Part shown: positions 25,227 to 34,167 of the stretch, piece by piece | How the letters are laid out: every line of letters starts with the position of its first letter | Numbering within the stretch: the stretch's first letter is position 1 | Assembly (NCBI RefSeq): GCF_024706985.1 | Contig: NZ_JAMCCX010000007.1 | Location: 1-64,000 of the forward strand | Length of the DNA: 64,000 bases | Reading direction: 5' to 3' | Source: Alicyclobacillus sp. SP_1 | GTDB lineage: Bacteria; Bacillota; Bacilli; Alicyclobacillales; Alicyclobacillaceae | Notes under the pieces: model-generated | Databases searched by the model: none | What the model saw: the letters and a program-made list of their open reading frames with translations, nothing else | Told to the model about the DNA's origin: nothing | Position numbers and translations under genes: made by a program

Positions 25227-25891
25227 TTTTCGTGTACAGTCCCCTTTCCAGATGACGAATGACTATTGGCACCACTGGCATAGTAAGCCAAACTCTGCAA
25301 TTCGCTGGTGAAGTCTGCCGACCGAACGTGGACGTGTTTCGGAACTTTCAAGAGCACCGGCGCAAAGTTCAAGAGAGCAGTAACTCCAGCGTCCACCATC
25401 TCTTCGCAGACCTGTTGGGCGGCGCTTGCCGGCACAGCAATGACTCCGATGCGGATGTTGGACTGTCGCAAAACAGTAGACATGGTGCGCGCAGAGAGGA
25501 TGGTTACGTCGCCTACGACCATCCCCACTTTCTCTTCGTTGGCATCAAATGCATGCGTGATAGTGAGCGCCCGATGGCGACTTTTGCTGTAATCGCAGAG
25601 TGCCATTCCCAGTCGCCCAACTCCTGCCAGGGCCACATCCCATGATTCATCAAGGCGCAAGATATGCTGAATGTTCTGAGTTAGGAATGAGACGTTATAA
25701 CCAATCCCCTTGCGTCCAAAATCCCCAAAGAAGGCCAAATCTTTTCGGATTTGGGCCGGATTCAAATCTAATTCATCTCCCAATACTTGTGACGAGACCG
25801 TTGGGATTCCTCTTTGATTTAATTCTTCCAGATGTCGAAGATACAGGGGTAAGCGCAAAATGACACTTTTCGGGATGGATGACTCTTTCAC
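25220..25891 (-). CDS. rex: Redox-sensing repressor Rex
   Basis: 223 residues. N-terminal winged helix with ELDLNPAQIRKDLAFFGDFGRKGIGY and a Rossmann NADH-binding core with VALAGVGRLGMAL. Rex senses NADH/NAD+ and represses fermentation and respiration genes. It overlaps dinG by 4 bases and mtnP by 7, so it is embedded in an operon rather than standing alone. Confidence 0.95.
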   Translation of the reverse strand: MKESSIPKSVILRLPLYLRHLEELNQRGIPTVSSQVLGDELDLNPAQIRKDLAFFGDFGRKGIGYNVSFLTQNIQHILRLDESWDVALAGVGRLGMALCDYSKSRHRALTITHAFDANEEKVGMVVGDVTILSARTMSTVLRQSNIRIGVIAVPASAAQQVCEEMVDAGVTALLNFAPVLLKVPKHVHVRSADFTSELQSLAYYASGANSHSSSGKGTVHEKW

Positions 25892-28719
25892 TCCAACTCA
25901 CCCCCGCCCGGACGTAAAAATGTGCGAACCTGTTCATAGACTTCTGTCTCCGGTGCAATGACCGTCGAGACGTCTGGAACGGATCGAAGAAACGACTTTC
26001 CATACCGAGATGCAATGATGCGTCGGTCATAGACAACGACCACTCCCTTGTCCGTCGCGGTTCGAATCAAGCGACCAAATCCTTGGCGGAAGCGAACGAT
26101 GGCTTCTGGAAGGCTGTCTTCTAGGAATGGATTGCCCCCACTGGTCTGAATCCGTTCATGTCGAGCTTCCGTCACAGGATGGGTCGGAGGGGTAAACGGT
26201 AAGCGAACGATGACCAGTGTTGTCAATTCGTCCCCAGGCAAATCAATTCCTTCCCAAAATGACTGAGCACCCAATAAGACCGACTCGGGATTATCCTTAA
26301 ACGCGCGTAGGACTTGAGTTCGGTTCCCTGTTACCCCTTGCGCGTAGAGTGCAAGACCGCTCGTTTGCAGCGGAGTTCTTAATCGCGACGCGGTCGCTTT
26401 GATGAGTGCGTGACTTGTAAACAGGGCGAGTAGGCGACCAGAGCTGCAGAGAGCGAGTTTGTACAGAGCTTCACTCAGCCAGGTGGCCGCTTCGTCCGGA
26501 CTGAGGCGCGCCATGTCAGGAATGTCCGAGGGCACGCACAGACGCGCCTGCCGTCGCAGATTGAAGGGAGAAGACACTGTCATCGTCTGTAGCCGACCCG
26601 TGTCCTCTGCTCTGTCCAGACCGAGTTGGCTCATGACATACTGAAACCCCCCGTCGACCATCAGCGTGGCAGACGTCATGACGACAGAGTCTTTCGCTTC
26701 GAAAATGGATTCTCGCAGACGACTCGCGACAGAGATGGGTGCGAGGTGAATGGACCAGAATGGCCTGTCCTTTGGGCCACTTCGCTCCAACCAAACCACC
26801 TCGTCCGCGGGCAAATTGACAGCCTGTTCGAGTACGCTCACCTGCTCCGTCACCGCAGACAGAAATCCTGACGCATCGAGTACCCGTGCGCTGCGGTCTG
26901 TATCAGGATCACGCTCCGCAAACGTCTCCAGCCAATTCACACGTTCGTTCAATGTCACACGTTCGCGCGCAATTTGTGCGACGAGATCTTGAAAGGTCAT
27001 CCATGCTTCTGTTCCCGCAATGTTGCCCGTCAGCCGATATTCTGATACTTTGTCCGGCAAGAGGACAGCCAATGCAGTGAAACAGGCATCGGCCAGCGAG
27101 CGAAGTGTCGACAATCCGGCTTCGATACGCTCCAATTCGGCTTGCATCTCGGCTTCTCGGGAGTCCCCCTGATAGCGGCGCCGGATATCCGCCAAGACTC
27201 CGCCTCGACCACCTTCCCGCCACAGTCGGCCAATCCCACTGTGAAATGCGGCCAAGTAGAGTTCTGCTCCGAGATGTTTGGTGGCAACTTCGGCGACGTG
27301 ATGCGCTTCGTCCAAAATCAGGTCATCATAGGTTGGTAAAATTCGGTTGCCGGCGCGGATGTCGGAAAAAACAAGAGAATGGTTGGTCACCACAATGTCT
27401 GCGTTGCTTGCTTCATTCTTTGCACGAAAATAGTAGCACCCTTTGAAAAAAGCGCAGCGTTTGCCAATACAGGACTCACTTTCACTTTGAACGCGTTGCC
27501 AAACGGTCGAGACGGCATTGGAAATAGAGAGTTCTTCGCGCAGGCCATGGCTTGTCTCGGCGAGCCACGCAACCAGCATCATCAATACCTGTGTGTCGAT
27601 TGGATTGGATGTCAACACAACGCCATCCGTCTCTTGACGCACTTTTCGAAGACAGAGATAGTTGGTGCGACCTTTGAAGATAGCCAACTTCGCCTCAAAC
27701 GGAAGAATTCTCTTCAAAATCGAGAAGTCTCGATGCTCAATTTGGTCTTGGAGTGCCAGAGTATGGGTCGCGACCACTACGCGCTTATCATGCTGGTGTG
27801 CATGGAGAGCTGCGGGCACAAGGTATGCCAAAGATTTCCCAGTTCCGGTTCCGGCCTCAACCATCAGATGTTGACTGTTGGTCAGGGCGGTTGCAATCGC
27901 TTCTGCCATCTTTTGCTGTGATTCCCGAGCTTCGAATTGAGGGAAAATCGTAGGTAGCGGGCCGTCTTCCGACAGCAAGGTGGACGAATGGTCAGCGGCC
28001 GGGAGCGGATTGTCCGACTGCGCATTCCTTTTCGGTCCACTTTCGGAATCTGGCGCCACTGCGGTAAAGGCAAGCCCTTGAATCACTTGAAGCCTCCGAA
28101 CGGGATGGGTGGGTTCCAGGTGATTTCGGACGTCATCAAACCAAGCCGCATACAGCGGCGAGACATTTCCTGCCAGTCGGCACAACTCATGAATCGTGTC
28201 TTCTGAGAATTTTTTTGTGGCGATGTTCCTCAACGCATACAGTAGGTGGGCTGTCGCGCGTGCATCGGCCAAGGCTCGATGTTTGTCGTCGTGCTCGAGG
28301 CTAAGAGACTTCGTGAGAGCGCCGAGCCCATATTCGCCTTGACGAGGAAGGACAATGCGGGCTAAGGCCAACGAATCGAGAGACAATGATGTTGGCTGTT
28401 GCGGGAAGAAGCAAGCATCACAAGCCGTTTCCACAAATTTTAAATCGAATGCCACGTTGTGGCCTGCGATGTTGTATGGTCCGATAAAATCCATGAATGT
28501 GCGCAGAGCATCTGCAAGACTCGGTGCATCTCGAACCATAGCGTCATCGATGCCAGTCAAATCTGAGACCACCATTGGAATGCTCCGTTTTGGGCGGACT
28601 AAGGTACTCATCTCGGAAACGATGTCGCCATCGCGGACGTGGACCGCCGCAAACTCTATAATTTCATCGAAGTCGGGCCGAAAACCGGTCGTCTCCAAGT
28701 CAATAACCACGAATTCCAA
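25888..28719 (-). CDS. dinG: DinG-type exonuclease-helicase
   Basis: 943 residues. An N-terminal DEDDh exonuclease (VVIDLETTGF, AGHNVAFDLKF, HRALADARATAHLL) is fused to a superfamily 2 XPD-like helicase: VEAGTGTGKSLAYLVPA, LILDEAHHVAE, FTSHALIKAT and RFRQGFGRLIR. Cys residues lie between Walker A and the DEAH box (NYLCLRK, then SCIGKRCAFFKGC), positioned like an Fe-S site; whether a cluster forms is uncertain. Firmicute DinG acts mainly as a 3'-5' exonuclease. First gene of the rex-mtnP-mtnA run. Confidence 0.95.
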   Translation of the reverse strand: MEFVVIDLETTGFRPDFDEIIEFAAVHVRDGDIVSEMSTLVRPKRSIPMVVSDLTGIDDAMVRDAPSLADALRTFMDFIGPYNIAGHNVAFDLKFVETACDACFFPQQPTSLSLDSLALARIVLPRQGEYGLGALTKSLSLEHDDKHRALADARATAHLLYALRNIATKKFSEDTIHELCRLAGNVSPLYAAWFDDVRNHLEPTHPVRRLQVIQGLAFTAVAPDSESGPKRNAQSDNPLPAADHSSTLLSEDGPLPTIFPQFEARESQQKMAEAIATALTNSQHLMVEAGTGTGKSLAYLVPAALHAHQHDKRVVVATHTLALQDQIEHRDFSILKRILPFEAKLAIFKGRTNYLCLRKVRQETDGVVLTSNPIDTQVLMMLVAWLAETSHGLREELSISNAVSTVWQRVQSESESCIGKRCAFFKGCYYFRAKNEASNADIVVTNHSLVFSDIRAGNRILPTYDDLILDEAHHVAEVATKHLGAELYLAAFHSGIGRLWREGGRGGVLADIRRRYQGDSREAEMQAELERIEAGLSTLRSLADACFTALAVLLPDKVSEYRLTGNIAGTEAWMTFQDLVAQIARERVTLNERVNWLETFAERDPDTDRSARVLDASGFLSAVTEQVSVLEQAVNLPADEVVWLERSGPKDRPFWSIHLAPISVASRLRESIFEAKDSVVMTSATLMVDGGFQYVMSQLGLDRAEDTGRLQTMTVSSPFNLRRQARLCVPSDIPDMARLSPDEAATWLSEALYKLALCSSGRLLALFTSHALIKATASRLRTPLQTSGLALYAQGVTGNRTQVLRAFKDNPESVLLGAQSFWEGIDLPGDELTTLVIVRLPFTPPTHPVTEARHERIQTSGGNPFLEDSLPEAIVRFRQGFGRLIRTATDKGVVVVYDRRIIASRYGKSFLRSVPDVSTVIAPETEVYEQVRTFLRPGGGELE

Positions 28720-28873
28720 CCGAATGCCCTCCAGACCTTCTCTTTGCAGCTCATTTTAAACATTCTACCATGGGTGCAATCATTATGTGGAAATGCGTGC
28801 AAAGATCCGTCCCGCGTCCAACTGCTGTTTGTCTCGAACGGCGGATCGGCTGTTCTCACTTTACAACGAATCT

Positions 28874-29878
28874 CTACCAGACTTCGGTGCGCACGATTTC
28901 GCCAGACGGTACCTGAACTCGTTTTCCCTCGACCTCTATCGTTAGAGTTCCGCGTTCGTCGATGTCGACACACGTTCCCGTGACCACTTGTTCTCCGAGC
29001 CGCACCGTGATGGTGCGTTGCATGTGTGCACAGAGGGCTATCCATTCGCTGCGAACTCCGGAAAATCCGGCGGCGTCTTGACAAAGACTGTCGTACAGTG
29101 GTTCCAGCGCCGACAGGATGGCACCTGCTACGCGAGCTTTCGTCCACGGCGATGAAGTTGAAGGCGAGAGCGAAATCATCGTTTCTTGAAGGAGCGCAGG
29201 TACGTCTTCTCGAGCGACGGTCAGGTTCAAGCCAATGCCTAACACCGCCGTGTGCACGGTCTCTGCCTCGGCTCGAATTTCTGCAAGGATGCCGCACAGT
29301 TTGCGGCCATTCAGGAGAAGGTCGTTGGGCCACTTGATACGAATGTCTAATCCGGTCAAAGTGCGAAGCGATTGCGCTGCAGCAACTCCAGCGAGAAGAG
29401 TCAGTTCGCCAGCCCGCGACAAGGGAATTGGTTTCGTCAGGACAAGCGTCATCCAGAGTCCACCTTCGGGAGAAGCCCACATTCGACCGCGCCGCCCTTT
29501 TCCCGCAGATTGCTCCTTTGCGCTGGCCACGGTGCCGTGCGGAGCTCCATGCTCCGCCAGTTCCATCGCCCACCGATTGGTGGAGTCAATGACGGGTCGA
29601 TAGAGAACGGACCGACCCAATGAGTGAGTCGACAAGTGTGGCTGGAGAAGCGGTTCAAAGAGAATGTCTGGCGTTGATAAGAGACGGTAGCCTCGACGGG
29701 GAGCCGCATCGAAAACAAATCCGAGGCTTTCAAGGTGTTCTAAATGTTTCCAAATAGCGGTGCGAGATATATGAAAGTGCTCTGATATCGTTTCTCCAGA
29801 CAAAGATTCCGTGGGATGGTTTAAGAACAGTTCAATCAATTCATTTCGAAGTGCGTCTGCCGGAGTCCGCCAAGACAT
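28874..29878 (-). CDS. birA: Biotin--protein ligase and biotin operon repressor
   Basis: 334 residues. N-terminal winged helix (LSGETISEHFHISRTAIWKHLEHLESLGFVF), so a repressor as well as a ligase. The ligase core has VIDSTNRWA, AGKGRRGRMWASPEGGLWMT, KWPNDLLLNGRKLCGILAE and GIGLNL, with a C-terminal SH3-like domain. It loads biotin on carboxylases. It follows cca as in B. subtilis. Confidence 0.95.
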   Translation of the reverse strand: MSWRTPADALRNELIELFLNHPTESLSGETISEHFHISRTAIWKHLEHLESLGFVFDAAPRRGYRLLSTPDILFEPLLQPHLSTHSLGRSVLYRPVIDSTNRWAMELAEHGAPHGTVASAKEQSAGKGRRGRMWASPEGGLWMTLVLTKPIPLSRAGELTLLAGVAAAQSLRTLTGLDIRIKWPNDLLLNGRKLCGILAEIRAEAETVHTAVLGIGLNLTVAREDVPALLQETMISLSPSTSSPWTKARVAGAILSALEPLYDSLCQDAAGFSGVRSEWIALCAHMQRTITVRLGEQVVTGTCVDIDERGTLTIEVEGKRVQVPSGEIVRTEVW

Positions 29879-29884
29879 GGTACT

Positions 29885-31219
29885 CTACCTCCCGTCTCTG
29901 TGCGTGTATCTGGGGTGAAATTTGATGTCCCGAAGCACAGATTCTCTCGAAGTGCGAAAGGAGTGGGTCACGGCTTCCCGAACGGACGACCGACTGCGAC
30001 CGTCCAGCCTCCCCGACAGAACTTCGGTTACGACCCAGTCCAAGATATCCCCAATTTCCGGCCCTGTTCTCTGCGTCCAAGCCTGGACGTCCTGCCCGCG
30101 AAGTGGCAGATCCGTTCGTCTCCAAAGAGGCTGAGTACGAAGAGCCACGACGGCACGTGACGAGAGTTCGTGGTAGTTCAAGTTCTGCGCCATCGACCGG
30201 ACGGTCACGGCCAGGCGCGTTATGAGCCATCCCTGTTCGTATAAAGCGGTGTGCCAGTCGCTCCAGGACCAGGTCTCCATCGGACATAACGACAGTTGCA
30301 AAGTCCGAGCCACCGTTTTAGCGTACATTTTGCGAAGCTTCAGCCATTCAACCACTTCCCCGCTGCTGCCACCGCCGATGCTCGTCCAAAGGGTCAGAGC
30401 TGTCCACTGACGATGGACGGCGCCGAGAGAACCTGCACGCTCCTTCCACATGGTCTGATAACTGTCTGTGCATTCCTGCAAAGCGCGCTGCAGAATCTCT
30501 GCGGCATGGTGCCGTTCAGACGTCTCACGGTCAGAATCCGCGTAAACCAACCATCGCCCTTCGGCAAGTTGCGCAGCGAGCCGCGGCCAATTTCCTTCGC
30601 CAAAGAGAAGTAATTCGCGGCCGATCCGTTCCATCGCAATGTTAGTCAGCGCCTTCGGAACACTGAGCATGGCCGCGAACGTGTCATCGTGAATGTCTAA
30701 CTCGTATTGTGCTGCCAGTCGGAAGGCGCGGAGGATGCGAAGTCCATCTTCCGCCATTCGATCGACCGGTCGGCCCACGGCGCGAAGCGTTCGCTGCTGA
30801 AGGTCCGTCCGTCCCTGGAGGGGGTCCACAAGGTCCCCGGAGAGCCTCAGAGCCATCGCATTCACCGTGAAGTCGCGGCGCATGAGGTCGGCAGCGAGAG
30901 ACTTTGTAAAATGCACGGAGTCTGGGTGACGTCCATCAGAGTATCCTCCCTCCTCGCGAAAAGTGGTCACTTCGCAAGAGGTCGTTGCCAAAGGCAACGT
31001 GACGGTTCCATGGCGAAGTCCTGTCGGAATCGCCCGCGGAAACATTTTCAATAAGACGTCTGGTGTTGCGGCGGTGGCGAGATCGAAATCTACTACGGGC
31101 AATCCCAGAAGATGATTGCGAACGCATCCTCCGACTAAGACCGTTTCGTAGTGACGGTCTTCCAGTGCACGGATGACCTCGACAATCTCCGGTGGAACGA
31201 AATCAACGCAAGTTTTCAT
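29885..31219 (-). CDS. cca: CCA tRNA nucleotidyltransferase
   Basis: 444 residues from ATG 31219, one base after the bshA stop; an upstream in-frame start lies inside bshA. Class II polymerase: VLVGGCVRNHLLG, VVDFDLATAATPD, FRAIPTGLRHGTVT-like segment, MRRDFTVNAMALR, then AEDGLRILRAFRLAAQY. It adds or repairs the 3' CCA of tRNAs. Part of the bshA-cca-birA run. Confidence 0.94.
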   Translation of the reverse strand: MKTCVDFVPPEIVEVIRALEDRHYETVLVGGCVRNHLLGLPVVDFDLATAATPDVLLKMFPRAIPTGLRHGTVTLPLATTSCEVTTFREEGGYSDGRHPDSVHFTKSLAADLMRRDFTVNAMALRLSGDLVDPLQGRTDLQQRTLRAVGRPVDRMAEDGLRILRAFRLAAQYELDIHDDTFAAMLSVPKALTNIAMERIGRELLLFGEGNWPRLAAQLAEGRWLVYADSDRETSERHHAAEILQRALQECTDSYQTMWKERAGSLGAVHRQWTALTLWTSIGGGSSGEVVEWLKLRKMYAKTVARTLQLSLCPMETWSWSDWHTALYEQGWLITRLAVTVRSMAQNLNYHELSSRAVVALRTQPLWRRTDLPLRGQDVQAWTQRTGPEIGDILDWVVTEVLSGRLDGRSRSSVREAVTHSFRTSRESVLRDIKFHPRYTHRDGR

Positions 31220-31220
31220 C

Positions 31221-32366
31221 TCACACGGAGGCGGGCGTTCGGCAGAGTCTCTGGTAGATAGCCTCGTACTCTGCGACTCTCCGCTCCACATTGAATTCCT
31301 CGGCGGCGAGCCGTCGTGCCGCCAGCGACACGCGGCGATACAGAGCTTCGTCGGTTAATAGGTGCACGGCATCCGCGGCCATTCCGTCGACATCACCGAC
31401 AGGGCGCAACATGCCAGTCTCCCCCTGAACCACTACTTCCGGGATGCCTCCTGCGGTCGATCCGATGACAGGCACTCCGCAAGCCATGCTTTCCAGCGCC
31501 ACGAGTCCAAAGCTCTCTTTTTCCGAAGGCAACAGCAACAGGTCTGCCCCGGCAAACAGCGAGGCGACCTCGTCTTGGCGACCGAGAAAGTGCACTGACT
31601 TTTCGAGTCCTGAGTCGACGACCTGCTTGCGTGCATTCGCGAGTTCTGGCCCTTCTCCGACCAACCAGAGACGACTTGGCATCTGCCGATGCACGCGTTG
31701 AAAGATTTGAATGACATCGTTAATGCGCTTCACGGGCCGGAAATTAGAGACGTGAAGCAGAACTTTTTCACCAGCGCTGGTCAGGCATGAACGAGCGGAT
31801 GATCCGGCTTCTGGGTGAAACTGAGCGGGATCGACAAAATTGTAAACACAGTCAATCTCTCGAGTTGTGCCAAACAGTTCGCGCGTTTCGGCAATGAGAT
31901 TTTTAGAGACAGCTGTGACGGCGTCGCTCTGTTCCATACCGAGGCGCATGACTTCTTTCAGGCTGCGGTCTTGTGCTAATATGGTCACATCGGTGCCGTG
32001 CAGAGTGGTGACAATTTTGACCGGTGGACTATTCGACTGACCGCGCAGCATTTCGCGGGCGAGGAAAGCACAGACAGCAAAAGGCAACGCGTAGTGGGCG
32101 TGCAGCACGTCCAACTCAAATTGCTGTACCACGTCCGCCATCTTTGCCGCCAAGGAAAAATCGTAAGGGGGCGTGCGAAGGACCGGGTAAGATACGGTGT
32201 CGACTTCATGAATAAATATATTTTGATTGAACTCTCCCAATCGAAACGGAACGTCCGACACGATGAAATGTACCTGATGACCACGTTTGGCGAGAGCTTT
32301 GCCTAGTTCTGTGGCGACTGCACCAGACCCCCCGACGGTCGGATAGCAACTAATGCCAATTTTCAT
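31221..32366 (-). CDS. bshA: N-acetyl-alpha-D-glucosaminyl L-malate synthase
   Basis: 381 residues from ATG 32366. GT4 glycosyltransferase: KIGISCYPTVGGSGAVATELG, LHAHYALPFAVCA, TTLHGTDVT, VSNFRPVKRINDVI and the E-x7-E motif in PSEKESFGLVALESMACG. It joins UDP-GlcNAc to malate in the first step of bacillithiol synthesis. In B. subtilis bshB1 and mgsA lie between dapB and bshA; both are absent here, so the deacetylase must lie outside the window. Confidence 0.93.
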   Translation of the reverse strand: MKIGISCYPTVGGSGAVATELGKALAKRGHQVHFIVSDVPFRLGEFNQNIFIHEVDTVSYPVLRTPPYDFSLAAKMADVVQQFELDVLHAHYALPFAVCAFLAREMLRGQSNSPPVKIVTTLHGTDVTILAQDRSLKEVMRLGMEQSDAVTAVSKNLIAETRELFGTTREIDCVYNFVDPAQFHPEAGSSARSCLTSAGEKVLLHVSNFRPVKRINDVIQIFQRVHRQMPSRLWLVGEGPELANARKQVVDSGLEKSVHFLGRQDEVASLFAGADLLLLPSEKESFGLVALESMACGVPVIGSTAGGIPEVVVQGETGMLRPVGDVDGMAADAVHLLTDEALYRRVSLAARRLAAEEFNVERRVAEYEAIYQRLCRTPASV

Positions 32367-32385
32367 CGAGATCCACCCTTCGGCG

Positions 32386-33165
32386 CTAAAACAGAATTTT
32401 TTCGAGTCCGTACACCATTCCCGAAAGAGACGGTACGGTGGCACAGGCTTCTAATAGGCCAGGCATAAAACTGTCTCGAGACAGGGAGTCGTGACGAATG
32501 GTGAGAATTTCCCCCAAGCCGCCGAAGAGCACTTCTTGATGAGCCACGAGTCCGGGTAGGCGGACACTGTGAATGGGTACGCCAGCACTCATCAGTCCGC
32601 GGGACGGTGGAGCTTGTCCGCTCCCTGAGGATGTCTTTGCACCAGCGGCTACCATGGCTTCGACAGTCCGCAGTGCCGTTCCCGATGGTGCATCCCGCTT
32701 TCCGTCATGGTGGAGTTCGATGACCTCGGCATGTGTGAAGAAACGTGCTGCTTCGCTGGCGAAACGCATCATTAAAAGCGCACCAACCGAAAAATTGGGA
32801 CACGCAATGCCACCCACGCCATTCTCTCTGCAAAGAATGTCCCAGCGTTGAATGTCATCTGATGAATATCCGGTGGCACCCACTACGGGCGAGACGCGGT
32901 GGGCTATCGCGAGATCGACGTTGGCAACCACACTGTCCGCGTTGGTTAGGTCAAGGAAGACATCAAGGTTCGCATCGGTGAGCATGTCAAGTGGGTGTGT
33001 GAAGGCCGGTACATCGACCACCAACGCGGTCACCGGCTCTTCCCGATAAAGCAGGCCGGCCAACGTCAGTCGCGGGTCCGATTGGATGGCTTCGATGGCC
33101 GCGCGGCCCATTTTCCCCGCCGCACCCGCTACTCCAACGCGGACTGGCCGTGGATTGTTTGACAA
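32386..33165 (-). CDS. dapB: 4-hydroxy-tetrahydrodipicolinate reductase
   Basis: 259 residues. N-terminal VGVAGAAGKMGRAA nucleotide-binding turn; catalytic ELHHDGKRDAPSGTA; FSVGALLMMRF. It makes tetrahydrodipicolinate for lysine, meso-diaminopimelate and spore dipicolinate. It abuts the TPR gene (stop 33166) and is followed 19 bases later by bshA. Confidence 0.95.
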   Translation of the reverse strand: MSNNPRPVRVGVAGAAGKMGRAAIEAIQSDPRLTLAGLLYREEPVTALVVDVPAFTHPLDMLTDANLDVFLDLTNADSVVANVDLAIAHRVSPVVGATGYSSDDIQRWDILCRENGVGGIACPNFSVGALLMMRFASEAARFFTHAEVIELHHDGKRDAPSGTALRTVEAMVAAGAKTSSGSGQAPPSRGLMSAGVPIHSVRLPGLVAHQEVLFGGLGEILTIRHDSLSRDSFMPGLLEACATVPSLSGMVYGLEKILF

Positions 33166-33567
33166 TCAAATACCCTCCTCTCCGTAACTTTGAAGATGTT
33201 CACTGCCAAGTGACGCCTGTTCATTGAGCGGATCCCACATCTTAGCCTCTGCATAACACCGCAGAGCTTCCTCGTATCGGCGCTTGGATAGCCAGTGTTT
33301 TGCATCTTCTACCAGCAGAGATGCGATGACCTCTTCTCGGTGCTGCCGGTAAAGGTCATTCTCAGGACAAAGCGTTGCCGCTCGTTCGGCCAAAGTCAAG
33401 GCCTCTTGCAACTGTCCATTGCGATGTAGAGTGACGGAAGCATGAAAGTAATAGTCTGGATTCGTTGGATTACAGGCAATCGCTTGCAAAAAAGCCTCCC
33501 GCGCTAAGTCAAAGTGTTGGTCGTAGAGATGAGCGTACCCTTTGCGCATAAAATAGTCCCCATCCAT
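33166..33567 (-). CDS. Small TPR-repeat protein
   Basis: 133 residues with about three tetratricopeptide repeats (YAHLYDQHFDLAREAFLQAIACNPTNPDYYFHAS, HRNGQLQEALTLAERAATLCPEN, LSKRRYEEALRCYAEAKMWDPLN are the A/B helix patterns). Probably a protein-binding adaptor in the cytoplasm. It lies between the MazG-like gene and dapB, where B. subtilis has no such gene. Confidence 0.8.
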   Translation of the reverse strand: MDGDYFMRKGYAHLYDQHFDLAREAFLQAIACNPTNPDYYFHASVTLHRNGQLQEALTLAERAATLCPENDLYRQHREEVIASLLVEDAKHWLSKRRYEEALRCYAEAKMWDPLNEQASLGSEHLQSYGEEGI

Positions 33568-33647
33568 AGAACTCCCTCCTAGACCCAGTGTATGTCCCGA
33601 ATCGGAGAGAGTTTGTACCGTTGCCTAGCCGACGTCTGGAATGGACA

Positions 33648-33983
33648 TCAGCCTGTTTCGTCCGGACCAGAGATTTTTGTCCAACGACAGGCGTCTCGCG
33701 TTTCAAATTTGAGCATGACGTCGCGAAATGCATTGTCAAGACGGATATCGAGTCGATTCGCCATACAGGCGATAACAAACAGAAGGTCCCCCAGTTCGAG
33801 GGCAATATTACCCGGAGCCTCCTCTGGCTTTTTGGGCTTTTCACCGTATGTGTGATTGATTTCACGGGCCAATTCTCCAAGTTCTTCGGATAGCCTGACC
33901 ACAAGTGTCATCGGCGAAAAGTAACCTTCCTCAAATTGACTTATGTACTCATGCACGCGCTGTTGCAATTCGTCTATCTCCAC
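33648..33983 (-). CDS. ypjD: MazG-like nucleotide pyrophosphohydrolase (YpjD type)
   Basis: 111 residues, the length of YpjD. All-alpha NTP-PPase with metal-binding acidic residues LSEELGELAREINHTYG and ALELGDLLFVIACMANRLDI. It hydrolyses nucleoside triphosphates, likely non-canonical ones, to monophosphate and pyrophosphate. Its position two genes before dapB mirrors B. subtilis. Confidence 0.85.
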   Translation of the reverse strand: MEIDELQQRVHEYISQFEEGYFSPMTLVVRLSEELGELAREINHTYGEKPKKPEEAPGNIALELGDLLFVIACMANRLDIRLDNAFRDVMLKFETRDACRWTKISGPDETG

Positions 33984-34167
33984 AGAACTCTCACCTGCCT
34001 CGCCGACTATCGTTCTTCATTATAGAGATACTCGGCCTCTGTGCAAAGACAGGTTGGCACCCAGACGAAGCCTATGTCACTTTCACCTACATATTTGTCC
34101 ACCTCGCTCATAAACTTTACGGACAATCCTGGACATGTGGGCCAACAGGATGCTAAAGGAGTGGGAA

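Noticed and set aside
28656-29573. 305-codon minus-strand frame inside birA and dinG leader
   Set aside because: Out-of-frame shadow of birA with Arg/Ser/His-rich composition.
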